DNA from: an uncultured Lachnospiraceae bacterium
GTDB lineage: Bacteria; Bacillota; Clostridia; Lachnospirales; Lachnospiraceae
DNA: 64,000 nucleotides
Direction of reading: 5' to 3'
Assembly: GCA_934352055.1 (NCBI GenBank)
Contig: CAKRJY010000013.1
Location: 13,585-77,584 of the forward strand
In this document: piece by piece, positions 53,674 to 62,484 of the stretch
How positions within the stretch are numbered: the stretch's first letter is position 1
Layout: each line of letters opens with the position of its first letter
The notes under the pieces: model-generated
The model's input: only the letters and a program-made list of their open reading frames with translations
The model's database searches: none
What the model was told of the DNA's origin: nothing
Position numbers and translations under genes: made by a program

Positions 53674-55758
53674 ATGGATGTAAGTCAATATCTCGACATT
53701 TTTATCGACGAAACAAATGGTCATATTCAGACATTGAATGACAACATTATGATTTTGGAAAAAGAGCCGGAAAATAAAGATGTTATCAATGAAATTTTCC
53801 GTGCAGCGCATTCTTTAAAGGGAATGGCAGGTACCATGGGATTTAAGAAAATGCAAAGACTCACCCATGATATGGAGAATGTATTTCAGGAAGTTCGTAA
53901 TGACAATATCAAAGTCAACAGTAATTTGATTGATATTTTGTTTAATTGCCTGGATGCCATTGAAGAATATCTTGAGACAGTCAAAGCTACTTCAGATGAG
54001 GGCGATAACGGAAATGAAGCTTTGATCCAACAGTTAAATGATTATTTGAATGGTGGCAGTGCACCAGTAGAGGCAGCCCCTGAAAAAGCAGTGGTACAGG
54101 AAGAGGTTCCTTCTGAATCAAAGACAGAATTATTACATATGGATGTGGATGACGCGACCTATGCACACATCAAAGAAGCGCAGCAATCAGGCTTGCATAT
54201 CTATGAGTTTACTGTACATATTCAAAAGGACTGTCTGTTAAAAGCCGCAAGAGCATTCCTTGTATTTAAGGCAGTAGAAGATTTTGGAGAAATTCTTGCG
54301 TATAATCCAAGCTCACAGGATATTGAGGATGAAAAGTTTGATTTGGACTTTAGCTTAGTTGCTGCATCCAGTCATGATTTACAATCAATCATTGATGCCA
54401 TTAAGGCAGTATCTGAAATTGAAGGTGTGGATGCAGGAGAGACAAGCTTTGATAAATTCCAGCAGGAAGAAGCAGCTTCGATTGTACAGGAAGAAAAGCC
54501 GGAAGCAGAACATAAGACAGAAGACAAGCAGCCGGAAGCACCAAAATCTGCAAAAGCATCTGCAAAGTCGAAAAAAGCGACAAACAATAAGCCAGTAACG
54601 GCGAGAACCGTACGTGTTGATATTGAGAAATTAGATGCACTTATGAATCAGGTAAGTGAGCTGATTATTGCAAAGAACAGTCTGGTATCATTGAGTGATT
54701 CCGAGCAGAATGGCGAGGGCAACAACCAGTCGTTCCACGATCAGATTGAATACCTAGAGCGTATCACAACAAATCTTCATGAATCTGTTATGAAAGTGCG
54801 AATGGTTCCAATCGAGAGCGTTGTAAACAAATTCCCACGAATGATTCGTGATTTGAGCCGTAGGTTAAATAAGCCGATGGAATTGTATATGTCCGGTGAA
54901 GAGACAGAATTGGATCGTACGGTAGTTGACCAGATTGGTGATCCATTGCAGCACTTGCTCCGTAATTCTGCAGATCATGGTATTGAATCTCCGGAAGAAA
55001 GACGCAAAGCAGGTAAGCCGGAAACCGGAAGCATTATCTTAAATGCATTTCAGGAAGGTAATAACGTAATCATTGAAGTTAAGGACGATGGCGCAGGTAT
55101 TGATACAGAAAGGGTAAAGGAAAAGGCAATCGAAAGAGGCCTTGTCACACCGGAACAGGCAGAAAATCTAACCCAAAAAGAGATCGTCGATTTCCTCTTT
55201 ATGCCAAGTTTTTCTATGGCAAAGAAGATTACAGATATCTCAGGCAGAGGCGTAGGATTAGATGTTGTTAAATCTAATATTGAGGCTTTGGGCGGTGATG
55301 TTGCGGTTAAGAGTGTTAAAGGTACAGGAACCACCTTTATTGTACGTCTTCCACTTACACTTGCAATTATCCAGGCATTGATGGTTGAAGTGCGTGATGA
55401 AAAATATGCCATTGCACTTGGTTCTATCCAGAACATTGAAAATATTCCGGTTAGCGATATTAAGTACGTACAGGCAGAAGAAGTGATTCATTTGCGTGGA
55501 ATGGTTATTCCGTTGATTCGTCTGGATCAAATGCTTGATTCAGCACCATCGGAGGAAGAACCGGAAAATCTGACTGTCGTTATTGTGCGTAAGGGAGATA
55601 ATTATGCAGGTCTTGTTGTTGATGATTTGATCGGACAGCAGGAAATCGTTATCAAATCTCTTGGCAAATGTATTGATAATAATAAGATTATCAATGGTGC
55701 AACCATTCTTGGTGATGGAGAAGTTGCATTGATTATTGATGTAAACGCAATTTTCTAA
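53674..55758 (+). CDS. cheA: Chemotaxis histidine kinase CheA
   Basis: 694 aa. P1 HPt domain with phosphorylated His46 (AAHSLKGMAGTMGF); P2 CheY/CheB-binding region about 150-275; Lys/Ala-rich linker; P3 dimerisation helices around 305-370 (LDALMNQVSELIIAKN); P4 ATPase with HLLRNSADHGIE (N box), DDGAGID (G1) and GRGVGLDVVKSNIE (G2); P5 CheW-like coupling domain at the C-terminus. It phosphorylates CheY and normally CheB. Three bases after cheB. Confidence 0.97.
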   Translation: MDVSQYLDIFIDETNGHIQTLNDNIMILEKEPENKDVINEIFRAAHSLKGMAGTMGFKKMQRLTHDMENVFQEVRNDNIKVNSNLIDILFNCLDAIEEYLETVKATSDEGDNGNEALIQQLNDYLNGGSAPVEAAPEKAVVQEEVPSESKTELLHMDVDDATYAHIKEAQQSGLHIYEFTVHIQKDCLLKAARAFLVFKAVEDFGEILAYNPSSQDIEDEKFDLDFSLVAASSHDLQSIIDAIKAVSEIEGVDAGETSFDKFQQEEAASIVQEEKPEAEHKTEDKQPEAPKSAKASAKSKKATNNKPVTARTVRVDIEKLDALMNQVSELIIAKNSLVSLSDSEQNGEGNNQSFHDQIEYLERITTNLHESVMKVRMVPIESVVNKFPRMIRDLSRRLNKPMELYMSGEETELDRTVVDQIGDPLQHLLRNSADHGIESPEERRKAGKPETGSIILNAFQEGNNVIIEVKDDGAGIDTERVKEKAIERGLVTPEQAENLTQKEIVDFLFMPSFSMAKKITDISGRGVGLDVVKSNIEALGGDVAVKSVKGTGTTFIVRLPLTLAIIQALMVEVRDEKYAIALGSIQNIENIPVSDIKYVQAEEVIHLRGMVIPLIRLDQMLDSAPSEEEPENLTVVIVRKGDNYAGLVVDDLIGQQEIVIKSLGKCIDNNKIINGATILGDGEVALIIDVNAIF

Positions 55759-55774
55759 TAGGGGGTAGAAGGAC

Positions 55775-56245
55775 ATGAAAGACGAAAACGGATTAGATAT
55801 TGTTGAAAAAGAAACTGTACAATATATCGTGGTATCTATCGGAAATGAGCAGTATGGTCTGGATATTTCCTATGTAGATAATATTGTTCGTATGTGTAAG
55901 ATTACACGAGTGCCAAAAGCACCATCACATTATATCGGAGTTATCAATCTTCGTGGTGAAATCGTGCCACTGATGAGTTTACGACGTAAGATGAATCTCG
56001 AAGATGATGTATTTACGGATATTACACGTATTATCATTTTAAAGACGGAAGAACAGGGATTGGTTGGTATTGTTGTTGATGAAGTCAAAGAAGTTATTGC
56101 ACTTGCTGAAGATGAAATTGATCGTAATACACAAAATTCTCAGTCAGACAAGACACAGTATATCAATGGTATCGGTAAAAGTGGGGAAGAATTAATTTCT
56201 ATTCTTGAGATATCATCTATTTTGGATGAGGTGGATGCTTCATAA
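55775..56245 (+). CDS. cheW: Chemotaxis coupling protein CheW
   Basis: 156 aa, single CheW domain: VVSIGNEQYGLDISYVDNIV, then PSHYIGVINLRGEIVPLMSL, and GIVVDEVKEVIAL. It links chemoreceptors to CheA in the polar array. Slightly extended at both ends relative to the minimal domain. SD GGGGG before the ATG; 16 bases after cheA. Confidence 0.96.
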   Translation: MKDENGLDIVEKETVQYIVVSIGNEQYGLDISYVDNIVRMCKITRVPKAPSHYIGVINLRGEIVPLMSLRRKMNLEDDVFTDITRIIILKTEEQGLVGIVVDEVKEVIALAEDEIDRNTQNSQSDKTQYINGIGKSGEELISILEISSILDEVDAS

Positions 56246-56259
56246 ATCGGGAGGAACAA

Positions 56260-56874
56260 ATGATTAGTTTACAGGAAGTAAATGAAAAATACCGCGATGT
56301 TTTAGCAGAAATTGGTAATATTGGCGCAGGAAACGCGACAACTGCAGTTGCAGATATGCTGGGACTTCGAATTGATATGAGTGTTCCACAGGTACAGTTC
56401 TTACCGGTGGAAGAGATTGGTACATCAATTGGAGCTGAGGATGAAGTTATTGTTGGTATTATGCTTGGTGTAGGCAGTGATATTGATGGCAGCATGATGT
56501 TTTTGATGGATATGGAATCAGCACATCACATTGTAAATCGACTGATGATGCGTCCGGATGATTATATGGAAGATTTTGATGAAATGGATCTTTCTGCTGT
56601 CAAAGAAGTTGGCAATATTATTGCCGGCTCCTATTTGTCAGCATTATCAGGTCTTACCGGTTTGACAATCACCCCGACGGTTCCTTTTGTGGCGGTTGAT
56701 ATGGCTGCAGCCATTTTGAGTGTTCCGGCGATTCAGTTTGGCATGTTTGGTGATAATGCTTTGATGATCAAGACGGAATTCAGTGATGATTTACAGATTA
56801 ATGGTTATTTTATTTTAATGCCAGAAGAAGAATCCTATGAGAAGATTTTATCCTCCTTGGGATTGCCAATATAG
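56260..56874 (+). CDS. cheC: CheY-P phosphatase CheC
   Basis: 204 aa. The two pseudo-symmetric active-site helices are LAEIGNIGAGNATTAVADML near residue 15-35 and VKEVGNIIAGSYLSALSGLT near 115-135, each with the Glu and Asn used for CheY-P dephosphorylation. CheC also binds CheD, encoded next, in the adaptation feedback known from B. subtilis. SD GGAGGAAC. Confidence 0.96.
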   Translation: MISLQEVNEKYRDVLAEIGNIGAGNATTAVADMLGLRIDMSVPQVQFLPVEEIGTSIGAEDEVIVGIMLGVGSDIDGSMMFLMDMESAHHIVNRLMMRPDDYMEDFDEMDLSAVKEVGNIIAGSYLSALSGLTGLTITPTVPFVAVDMAAAILSVPAIQFGMFGDNALMIKTEFSDDLQINGYFILMPEEESYEKILSSLGLPI

Positions 56875-56883
56875 GGGGAGGCT

Positions 56884-57372
56884 ATGGGACAAGTCATAAA
56901 AGTCGGCATGGCAGATCTGAACATATGTAAGGAACCGGATGTGTTGACAACGATTGGGCTTGGATCATGTATAGGTATTGCATTATATGATCCTACAACA
57001 AAGATTAGTGGTCTTGCTCATATTATGTTGCCAGACAGTACGCAGATCAGAAATAATTCTAATATTGCTAAATTTGCCGATACAGGAATACAAAAATTAT
57101 ATGATGATATGATTAAAGCGGGGGCAAATCGTAGTAAGATTATTGCTAAGATTGCTGGTGGAGCCAAGATGTTTGAACTGAGCAATGCAAATGCGCAGGG
57201 AATCAATATCGGTGAGAAAAATGCGGTAGCATCTAGACAAAAGTTAAAGGCACTTGGCATACCGCTTGTGGCAGAGGATACGGGACTTAATTTTGGACGA
57301 ACAGTAGAATTGTATAGTGAAACAGGACAGTTTAAGATTAAGTCTGTCGGTAGACAGGAAAAATTCATTTGA
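56884..57372 (+). CDS. cheD: Chemoreceptor glutamine deamidase CheD
   Basis: 162 aa. Catalytic Cys29 (GLGSCIGIALYD) and His46 (GLAHIMLP) are present, with AKIAGGAKMFE and the terminal GRTVELYSETGQF typical of CheD. It deamidates receptor Gln residues and is bound by CheC. The SD is the GGGGGAGG that ends cheC. The gap to cheC is 9 bases. Confidence 0.97.
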   Translation: MGQVIKVGMADLNICKEPDVLTTIGLGSCIGIALYDPTTKISGLAHIMLPDSTQIRNNSNIAKFADTGIQKLYDDMIKAGANRSKIIAKIAGGAKMFELSNANAQGINIGEKNAVASRQKLKALGIPLVAEDTGLNFGRTVELYSETGQFKIKSVGRQEKFI

Positions 57373-57382
57373 TGGAGGAAGT

Positions 57383-57664
57383 ATGAATACAAAGCCAATT
57401 CCGATCATCATAACGCTATTAGCGGCGGGAATCACTTGTTTGGTGTCAGCGATACAGAGAGTGCCGTTTGCTATTTATACGAAAAGATTGTTTGTCACTG
57501 TTGTTTGTTTTGCATTGATTGGCACTGTGATTAAGGTGATTTTGGATCGTTCTTTTCCTGTGATGGAGGAAGAGAATGAACAAAATGAAGAGGATAATGA
57601 ACAGGTAGAGGAGACAACAGAGGAAGAGACCGAGCGTGTCGAGACAGGTGAAGAACAGGAATAG
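57383..57664 (+). CDS. Small membrane protein with acidic tail, in fla/che operon
   Basis: 93 aa from ATG 57383 (SD GGAGG); an in-frame start at 57317 would overlap cheD by 56 bases. Two membrane helices (IPIIITLLAAGITCLVSAI and RLFVTVVCFALIGTVIKVIL) are followed by a 40-residue tail made mostly of Glu, Asp, Gln and Thr. No family recognised. It sits between cheD and sigD; a motor- or receptor-linked role would be guesswork. Confidence 0.75.
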   Translation: MNTKPIPIIITLLAAGITCLVSAIQRVPFAIYTKRLFVTVVCFALIGTVIKVILDRSFPVMEEENEQNEEDNEQVEETTEEETERVETGEEQE

Positions 57665-57685
57665 AACTTCGGGAGTACTAGGTAG

Positions 57686-58456
57686 ATGAAGACGGTAGAC
57701 AGAGAAAAGTTGTGGGAATCTTTTCGAAAGAAACCCACACCGGAGATAAGAGAGCAGATTATAATCGAATATGCGCCGCTTGTAAAAGTTGTTGCCGGAC
57801 GTCTTAGTATGTACCTTGGGAATAACGTAGAATTTGATGATTTGGTGAGCTATGGTGTTTTTGGTTTGATTGATGCAATTGACAAATTTGATTTGGGCAA
57901 AGATGTAAAATTTGAAACCTATGCTAGTCTGCGTATTCGTGGCTCTATTCTGGATCAGATTCGAAAGATGGATTGGATTCCAAGAACCGTACGCCAAAAA
58001 CAAAAAAAGATTGACGAAGCCATCAAGATGGTAGAAATGCGTACAGGAAAGACGGCAACAGATGATGAAATCGCTGCAGAGTTGGGATTGTCCGGGGAGG
58101 AACTGATAGATTGGCAATCTCAGTTAAAAGTAACAAACGTTGTTTCACTCAATGAATTTGTTGAGCAGGGAACAGAACCGGCGATGGATACGCATCGTAA
58201 TTCACATTTTATACAGCCGGAAGAAATGATCTCAAAGCAGGAATTAAAGCAAATGCTTGCGGAAGCACTTGAGACATTAACAGAAAAAGAAAGAAAAGTG
58301 GTACTGATGTACTATTATGAAGATTTGACTTTGAAGGAAATCAGCATGGTACTTGAGGTATCAGAATCCAGAGTTTCCCAGTTGCATACAAAAGCAATTG
58401 CAAAATTACGTAAACGCATGGGAAATTATCTGGGGATTTTAACAAATATGGAATAG
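57686..58456 (+). CDS. sigD: Flagellar sigma factor SigD (FliA/WhiG family)
   Basis: 256 aa. Region 2: YAPLVKVVAGRLSMYLGNNV, then FDDLVSYGVFGLIDAIDKFD and FETYASLRIRGSILDQIRKM; the FliA-type GxxxDxIRxxDWIPR pattern is clear (MDWIPRTVRQKQKKI). Region 4: LTEKERKVVLMYYYEDLTLK, then ISMVLEVSESRVSQLHTKAI. It should transcribe late flagellar genes (flagellin, receptors). No FlgM is in the window. Its place near the operon end matches B. subtilis. Confidence 0.96.
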   Translation: MKTVDREKLWESFRKKPTPEIREQIIIEYAPLVKVVAGRLSMYLGNNVEFDDLVSYGVFGLIDAIDKFDLGKDVKFETYASLRIRGSILDQIRKMDWIPRTVRQKQKKIDEAIKMVEMRTGKTATDDEIAAELGLSGEELIDWQSQLKVTNVVSLNEFVEQGTEPAMDTHRNSHFIQPEEMISKQELKQMLAEALETLTEKERKVVLMYYYEDLTLKEISMVLEVSESRVSQLHTKAIAKLRKRMGNYLGILTNME

Positions 58457-58465
58457 GGGGCTTTT

Positions 58466-60064
58466 ATGGAGCAACAGAATGGGTATTTTCAAATTACGTG
58501 GAATGATACGACAGCCGTATGCCATCTCTTTGCGCCGAAAGCAAAAGGTGTGCCAGTTTCTTATAAGGAACTGGCTTCTTTTTTGGATGACCATGGTGTG
58601 ATTGGTTATAAGGAAAAAGAAATCTCTGATGCAATTGCAAAGGGCGTAGATCAGGTGTTTTATGTGGGACAGGGAGATGGATTGGAGTTTGCTGAGTCCA
58701 TGGAAGTACACTGTTCCCTTGACAAAATGAAAGTGACGGCGACATTTTATCCACCTTCACAAAAGGGCGCACATTTAAATACGATGGATGTGGAGGCATA
58801 TTTAAATGGCAGAGGTATTCGCTTTGGTATTTGTAATGAGCAGATTGCAGAGTTTATAACAAATCCAATTTTTTGCACACCGATTGTAGTTGCGGAAGGA
58901 AAACAGCCGCGACATGGTAGGGATGCAAAAATAGAATATTTTTTCAATACGAATCCATCGTTAAAACCAAAGCACAATGAAGATGGGTCTGTAGATTATC
59001 ATGCGTTAAATACCATCTGTTCTGTTATGGCGGGGGATAAATTAGCAACGCTTCATCCGATGGATCAGGGAGAACCGGGGATGGATGTCTTTGGAAAGAC
59101 GTTACCTCCACGCTCCGTAAAAAATAAAACGTTACAATACGGAAGAAACATCAAGGTATCTGAAGATGGAATGCATTTGTTTTCGGAAGTGACAGGTCAT
59201 GTTTCCTTGACAGAAGGTAAAGTTTTCGTCTCTGACGTCTATGAAGTGCCGGCAGATGTCGATACTTCGACAGGCGATATTCACTATGCGGGAAGTGTCC
59301 ATATCCGTGGTAATGTGCGCGGCGGCTTTGTTGTGACTTCACAAGGCGATATTGTGGTGGATGGCAGCGTTGAGGATGCAATGTTACAGGCAGAAGGCGA
59401 CATTATCGTAAAATGCGGCATTCAGGGGATGCAGCGTGGTGTCCTGGAAGCAAAAGGAAATATCATTACAAAATATATCGAGAATGCAAAGGTATTTGCC
59501 GGCGGTTACATAGAAACAGGTTCTATTATATATAGTGAAGTTGGCGCTGGTGAAGATGTCATTGTTGCCGAAAAGAAAGGCTTTATCAATGGTGGCGTTG
59601 TACGTGCCGGTGGCAAGGTGGAAGCAAATAGTATTGGATCGGCGATGGGAGCGCATACAATCATTGAAGTAGGAATGCCCCCAGAGAAAAAAGAGCGATA
59701 TAACCAATTGCAAGCGAATATAGCAGAAGCCAAAAAGACATTGGAAAAATATCAGCCGGTGATGGAGAAGTATGTGGCTTATGTGAAAAGTGGGCAGCCA
59801 TTAGAGGCAAAGCACAAGACATACTTTACACAGATTCTGGCGGCAGTTAATGACGCAAAACAAAGACTGCAGCAAGATCAGGCGGAGTATGAGAGTTTAC
59901 AACGTGATATGATGATGGGAACGCATGCAAAAGTGGTTGTGCGCAGAGATATTCATCCGGGAACCAGAGTCAGTATTTCTGATGTTTCTTATGAATTGCA
60001 GGAAAAACGTTCTTATTGTGTGTTGGAACGAAAAAACGGAGAGATCGTTATTAACAATATGTAA
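58466..60064 (+). CDS. FapA/DUF342-type protein
   Basis: 532 aa. The family core is DGSVDYHALNTICSVMAGDK, then LHPMDQGEPGMDVFGKTLPP, then a right-handed beta-helix-like series (GDIHYAGSVHIRGNVRGGF; GDIVVDGSVEDAMLQAEGDI; ILEAKGNI-type repeats), about residues 170-400. A helical coiled coil covers about 410-475, then a beta tail. DUF342/FapA proteins often sit near polar flagellar or sigma genes and are thought to organise protein complexes, but activity is unknown. Ten bases after sigD; SD GGGGGC. Confidence 0.88.
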   Translation: MEQQNGYFQITWNDTTAVCHLFAPKAKGVPVSYKELASFLDDHGVIGYKEKEISDAIAKGVDQVFYVGQGDGLEFAESMEVHCSLDKMKVTATFYPPSQKGAHLNTMDVEAYLNGRGIRFGICNEQIAEFITNPIFCTPIVVAEGKQPRHGRDAKIEYFFNTNPSLKPKHNEDGSVDYHALNTICSVMAGDKLATLHPMDQGEPGMDVFGKTLPPRSVKNKTLQYGRNIKVSEDGMHLFSEVTGHVSLTEGKVFVSDVYEVPADVDTSTGDIHYAGSVHIRGNVRGGFVVTSQGDIVVDGSVEDAMLQAEGDIIVKCGIQGMQRGVLEAKGNIITKYIENAKVFAGGYIETGSIIYSEVGAGEDVIVAEKKGFINGGVVRAGGKVEANSIGSAMGAHTIIEVGMPPEKKERYNQLQANIAEAKKTLEKYQPVMEKYVAYVKSGQPLEAKHKTYFTQILAAVNDAKQRLQQDQAEYESLQRDMMMGTHAKVVVRRDIHPGTRVSISDVSYELQEKRSYCVLERKNGEIVINNM

Positions 60065-60082
60065 ATGAAAGGGTGAAAGCTT

Positions 60083-60406
60083 ATGTCTATACGACCAATT
60101 GATTTCAATGGTATGATACAAAATACACATGAAGTGGCATCGACAAAAGCCAATGAAGACAATAAAGCGAATTTACAACAGCAGAACGTGCAAGTGAATG
60201 TGATGCATGAGGAACAGACAGCCAGTTCTACCGTACAGCAGATGGAAGAATCACAGCAGCATGAGTACAATTACAAAGATGGTGATGGCGATGGCAGAGG
60301 ATATGATGCCAAAGGCAGAAAGAAATCAAAGAAGAAAAAACAGCTAGATAACGATGGCGTGGTGCGAATCAAAACAGGACAACCATCGTTTGATATCAAA
60401 ATATAA
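60083..60406 (+). CDS. Small charged hypothetical protein after the DUF342 gene
   Basis: 107 aa, Gln/Glu-rich N-terminal half (QQQNVQVNVMHEEQ), then an Asp/Gly block (KDGDGDGRGYD) and a Lys-rich block (GRKKSKKKKQLDND), ending VRIKTGQPSFDIKI. It is probably disordered; it has no membrane segment or signal. Not recognised. Located between the DUF342 gene and the SwrB-like gene; good SD (AAAGGGTG) and consistent spacing support it as real. Confidence 0.75.
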   Translation: MSIRPIDFNGMIQNTHEVASTKANEDNKANLQQQNVQVNVMHEEQTASSTVQQMEESQQHEYNYKDGDGDGRGYDAKGRKKSKKKKQLDNDGVVRIKTGQPSFDIKI

Positions 60407-60417
60407 GGAGCGTTAAA

Positions 60418-61128
60418 GTGACTGGTTTACAAATAGCCATGATATTGATTGGCATAGTCTGTTTGATTGGAAGTTTTTTTGTTTCGGAAAAATTATCAAA
60501 AGCAGACTTGGAAGAAATGAAAAAAATGAGTGATGAAGAAATCAAAGTTATCATAGATAGCAAAATGCAAGAGGCAGCATCACAAATTGATGAGAGACTA
60601 CAAGAAAAGGTTGATCTGGCGACAGCGCAGATGGAACGTAGCGGGGAAAAAGAGACAAACGAAAAGATTATGGCAATCAGCGAATATTCAGATACCGTGC
60701 TTAGTTCCATGAACAAATCACATGATGAGATTGTTTTTTTGTATGATATGTTGAATGAAAAACAAGAGCGTGTGACGGAGCTTATGAAAGAATTGACATT
60801 GATGCAGTCAGCTGTGGCTCAGATGGAAGAAACTCTGGACGACAAACTACTAAAAACCGGTGTTTCAATGGAAGAAGATGCAGAAGCATTACAACAGGAA
60901 AATACAGATGCCATAGAACCAAAACAAACATTGGAAGAGGCATTCCGTACCCAGGTTTCATCGAATGATGTGGAATCGGACGAAGAACCACAGCAGAATG
61001 AACAGATTTTGTCTCTATATCGCGAGGGGATGAGTGAAGTTGATATAGCAAAACAATTGGGCAGAGGATTAGGCGAAATCAAACTGGTCTTAGGTCTGTT
61101 TGGCGAGGAACAAAAACATGAAGTTTAA
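60418..61128 (+). CDS. SwrB-like membrane coiled-coil protein (DUF6115-type)
   Basis: 236 aa from GTG 60418 (SD AAGGAG, 7-8 bases upstream). An N-terminal membrane helix (LQIAMILIGIVCLIGSFFV), a long coiled coil (KADLEEMKKMSDEEIKVII), and a C-terminal helix-turn-helix-like segment (LYREGMSEVDIAKQLGRGLG, then EIKLVLGLF). SwrB in B. subtilis lies at the same place between sigD and rpsB, has the same topology, and activates flagellar export. The identification is by topology, position and the C-terminal motif; full homology is not shown. Confidence 0.75.
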   Translation: MTGLQIAMILIGIVCLIGSFFVSEKLSKADLEEMKKMSDEEIKVIIDSKMQEAASQIDERLQEKVDLATAQMERSGEKETNEKIMAISEYSDTVLSSMNKSHDEIVFLYDMLNEKQERVTELMKELTLMQSAVAQMEETLDDKLLKTGVSMEEDAEALQQENTDAIEPKQTLEEAFRTQVSSNDVESDEEPQQNEQILSLYREGMSEVDIAKQLGRGLGEIKLVLGLFGEEQKHEV

Positions 61129-61579
61129 ATATTATTTGCGAGGCGTTGGCATCGGTGTGATTGTCACAACGCTGCTTTTTACGATTGCCTTTGCTTTCTA
61201 CAAGCCAACGCTTTCAGATGCGGAAATCATAAAAAAAGCACAAGCGCTTGGAATGGAAAAGGTAGAAGAGAAAAAGGAAACAACAGAACAAAAAAAAGAA
61301 GAGACCAATGCTGCATCTGAGGATGCGAAAGAAAATACAGCACCTGCAGAAGAGACAAAGAATGTAGATTTTACGATAGCATCCGGTGATTCCTCTGCGA
61401 CGGTGGCACAACATTTACAAGAGGCAGGGCTTGTGGATAACGCCAAAGCGTTTGATATGTATTTGTCAGAACAGAATTTGGATAATTTTTTGTTGCCGGG
61501 AAGCTATCAGATACCGGAGGGAAGTACCTTTTTGGAAATCGGAGAACTTTTGACGACAAAACAGAACCCACAACAGTAA
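61118..61579 (+). CDS. MltG N-terminal-domain-like membrane protein
   Basis: 153 aa from ATG 61118; an ATG-less longer frame at 61100 is less likely, and the ATG overlaps the preceding gene by 11 bases. One membrane helix (GVGIGVIVTTLLFTIAFAF) and a Lys/Glu-rich linker lead to a LysM-like YceG N-domain (IASGDSSATVAQHLQEAGLV, then YLSEQNLDNFLLPGSYQIPE). The catalytic glutamate domain of MltG is absent, so it is not a lytic transglycosylase on its own. Confidence 0.75.
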   Translation: MKFKYYLRGVGIGVIVTTLLFTIAFAFYKPTLSDAEIIKKAQALGMEKVEEKKETTEQKKEETNAASEDAKENTAPAEETKNVDFTIASGDSSATVAQHLQEAGLVDNAKAFDMYLSEQNLDNFLLPGSYQIPEGSTFLEIGELLTTKQNPQQ

Positions 61580-61586
61580 AAAAGTG

Positions 61587-61615
61587 TTGCAACGGCTTGT
61601 GCGCTGTGATATAAT
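61587..61615 (+). promoter_or_regulatory. Strong sigma-A promoter of rpsB-tsf
   Basis: TTGCAA (61587-61592), a 17-base spacer, TG extension and a perfect TATAAT (61610-61615). The leader to rpsB is about 100 bases long. GCAACGGCT occurs at 61589 and again at 61618. Confidence 0.75.
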
Positions 61616-61725
61616 TAGCAACGGCTCAAAATTAATCACACATAAGGATTGATAGAGTGGTGCCTAAAATACAGGTCTTTTATCAAGATGAATTATGTGG
61701 AAGTAAATAACCAGGAGGTAAGAAA

Positions 61726-62457
61726 ATGAGTGTTATTTCAATGAAACAGTTATTAGAGGCAGGTGTTCATTTCGGACATCAGACAAGAAGATGGAACCCT
61801 AAAATGGCTCCATACATCTACACAGAGAGAAATGGTATTTATATCATTGACTTACAGAAGTCTGTAGGTAAAGTAGATGAAGCTTACGATGCAGTATTTG
61901 ATATTGCTGAGCAGGGTGGAACAATTCTTTTTGTTGGTACAAAGAAGCAGGCACAGGATGCAATCAAGCAGGAAGCTGAGCGTTGTGGAATGTACTATGT
62001 AAACGAGAGATGGCTTGGAGGTATGCTTACAAACTTCAAGACAATCGAAAGCAGAATTGCTAGATTAAAAGAAATCGAAGCAATGGAAGAAGATGGAACA
62101 TTTGATGTTCTTCCTAAGAAGGAAGTAACAAACCTTAAAAAAGAATTAGAGAAGTTACAGAAGAATATTGGTGGTATCAAGGAAATGGGAAGAATCCCAG
62201 ATGCTATCTTCGTAGTAGATCCTAAGAAGGAAAGAATCTGCGTACAGGAAGCTCATGCACTTGGTATTCCACTTATCGGTATTGCTGATACAAACTGTGA
62301 TCCAGATGAACTTGATTATGTGATTCCAGGTAACGATGATGCAATCCGTGCTGTTAAGCTTATCGTTGGTAAGATGGCAGATGCAGTTATCGAAGCAAAG
62401 CAGGGAACTGTTGACGTAGATAACGTTGAAGAAGTAGAAGAAAACGAAGAAGCATAA
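61726..62457 (+). CDS. rpsB: 30S ribosomal protein S2
   Basis: 243 aa, normal S2. Hallmarks: MKQLLEAGVHFGHQTRRWNP, then KMAPYIYTERNGIYIIDLQK, GTKKQAQDAI, and the C-terminal GIADTNCDPDELDYVIPGND. It binds the head of the 30S subunit. SD AGGAGG. The synonymous codons (many CTT, GTA, AAG) are those of a highly expressed gene. Start of the rpsB-tsf operon. Confidence 0.98.
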   Translation: MSVISMKQLLEAGVHFGHQTRRWNPKMAPYIYTERNGIYIIDLQKSVGKVDEAYDAVFDIAEQGGTILFVGTKKQAQDAIKQEAERCGMYYVNERWLGGMLTNFKTIESRIARLKEIEAMEEDGTFDVLPKKEVTNLKKELEKLQKNIGGIKEMGRIPDAIFVVDPKKERICVQEAHALGIPLIGIADTNCDPDELDYVIPGNDDAIRAVKLIVGKMADAVIEAKQGTVDVDNVEEVEENEEA

Positions 62458-62484
62458 TTAAATTTATTTTTGGAGGACAAAACA

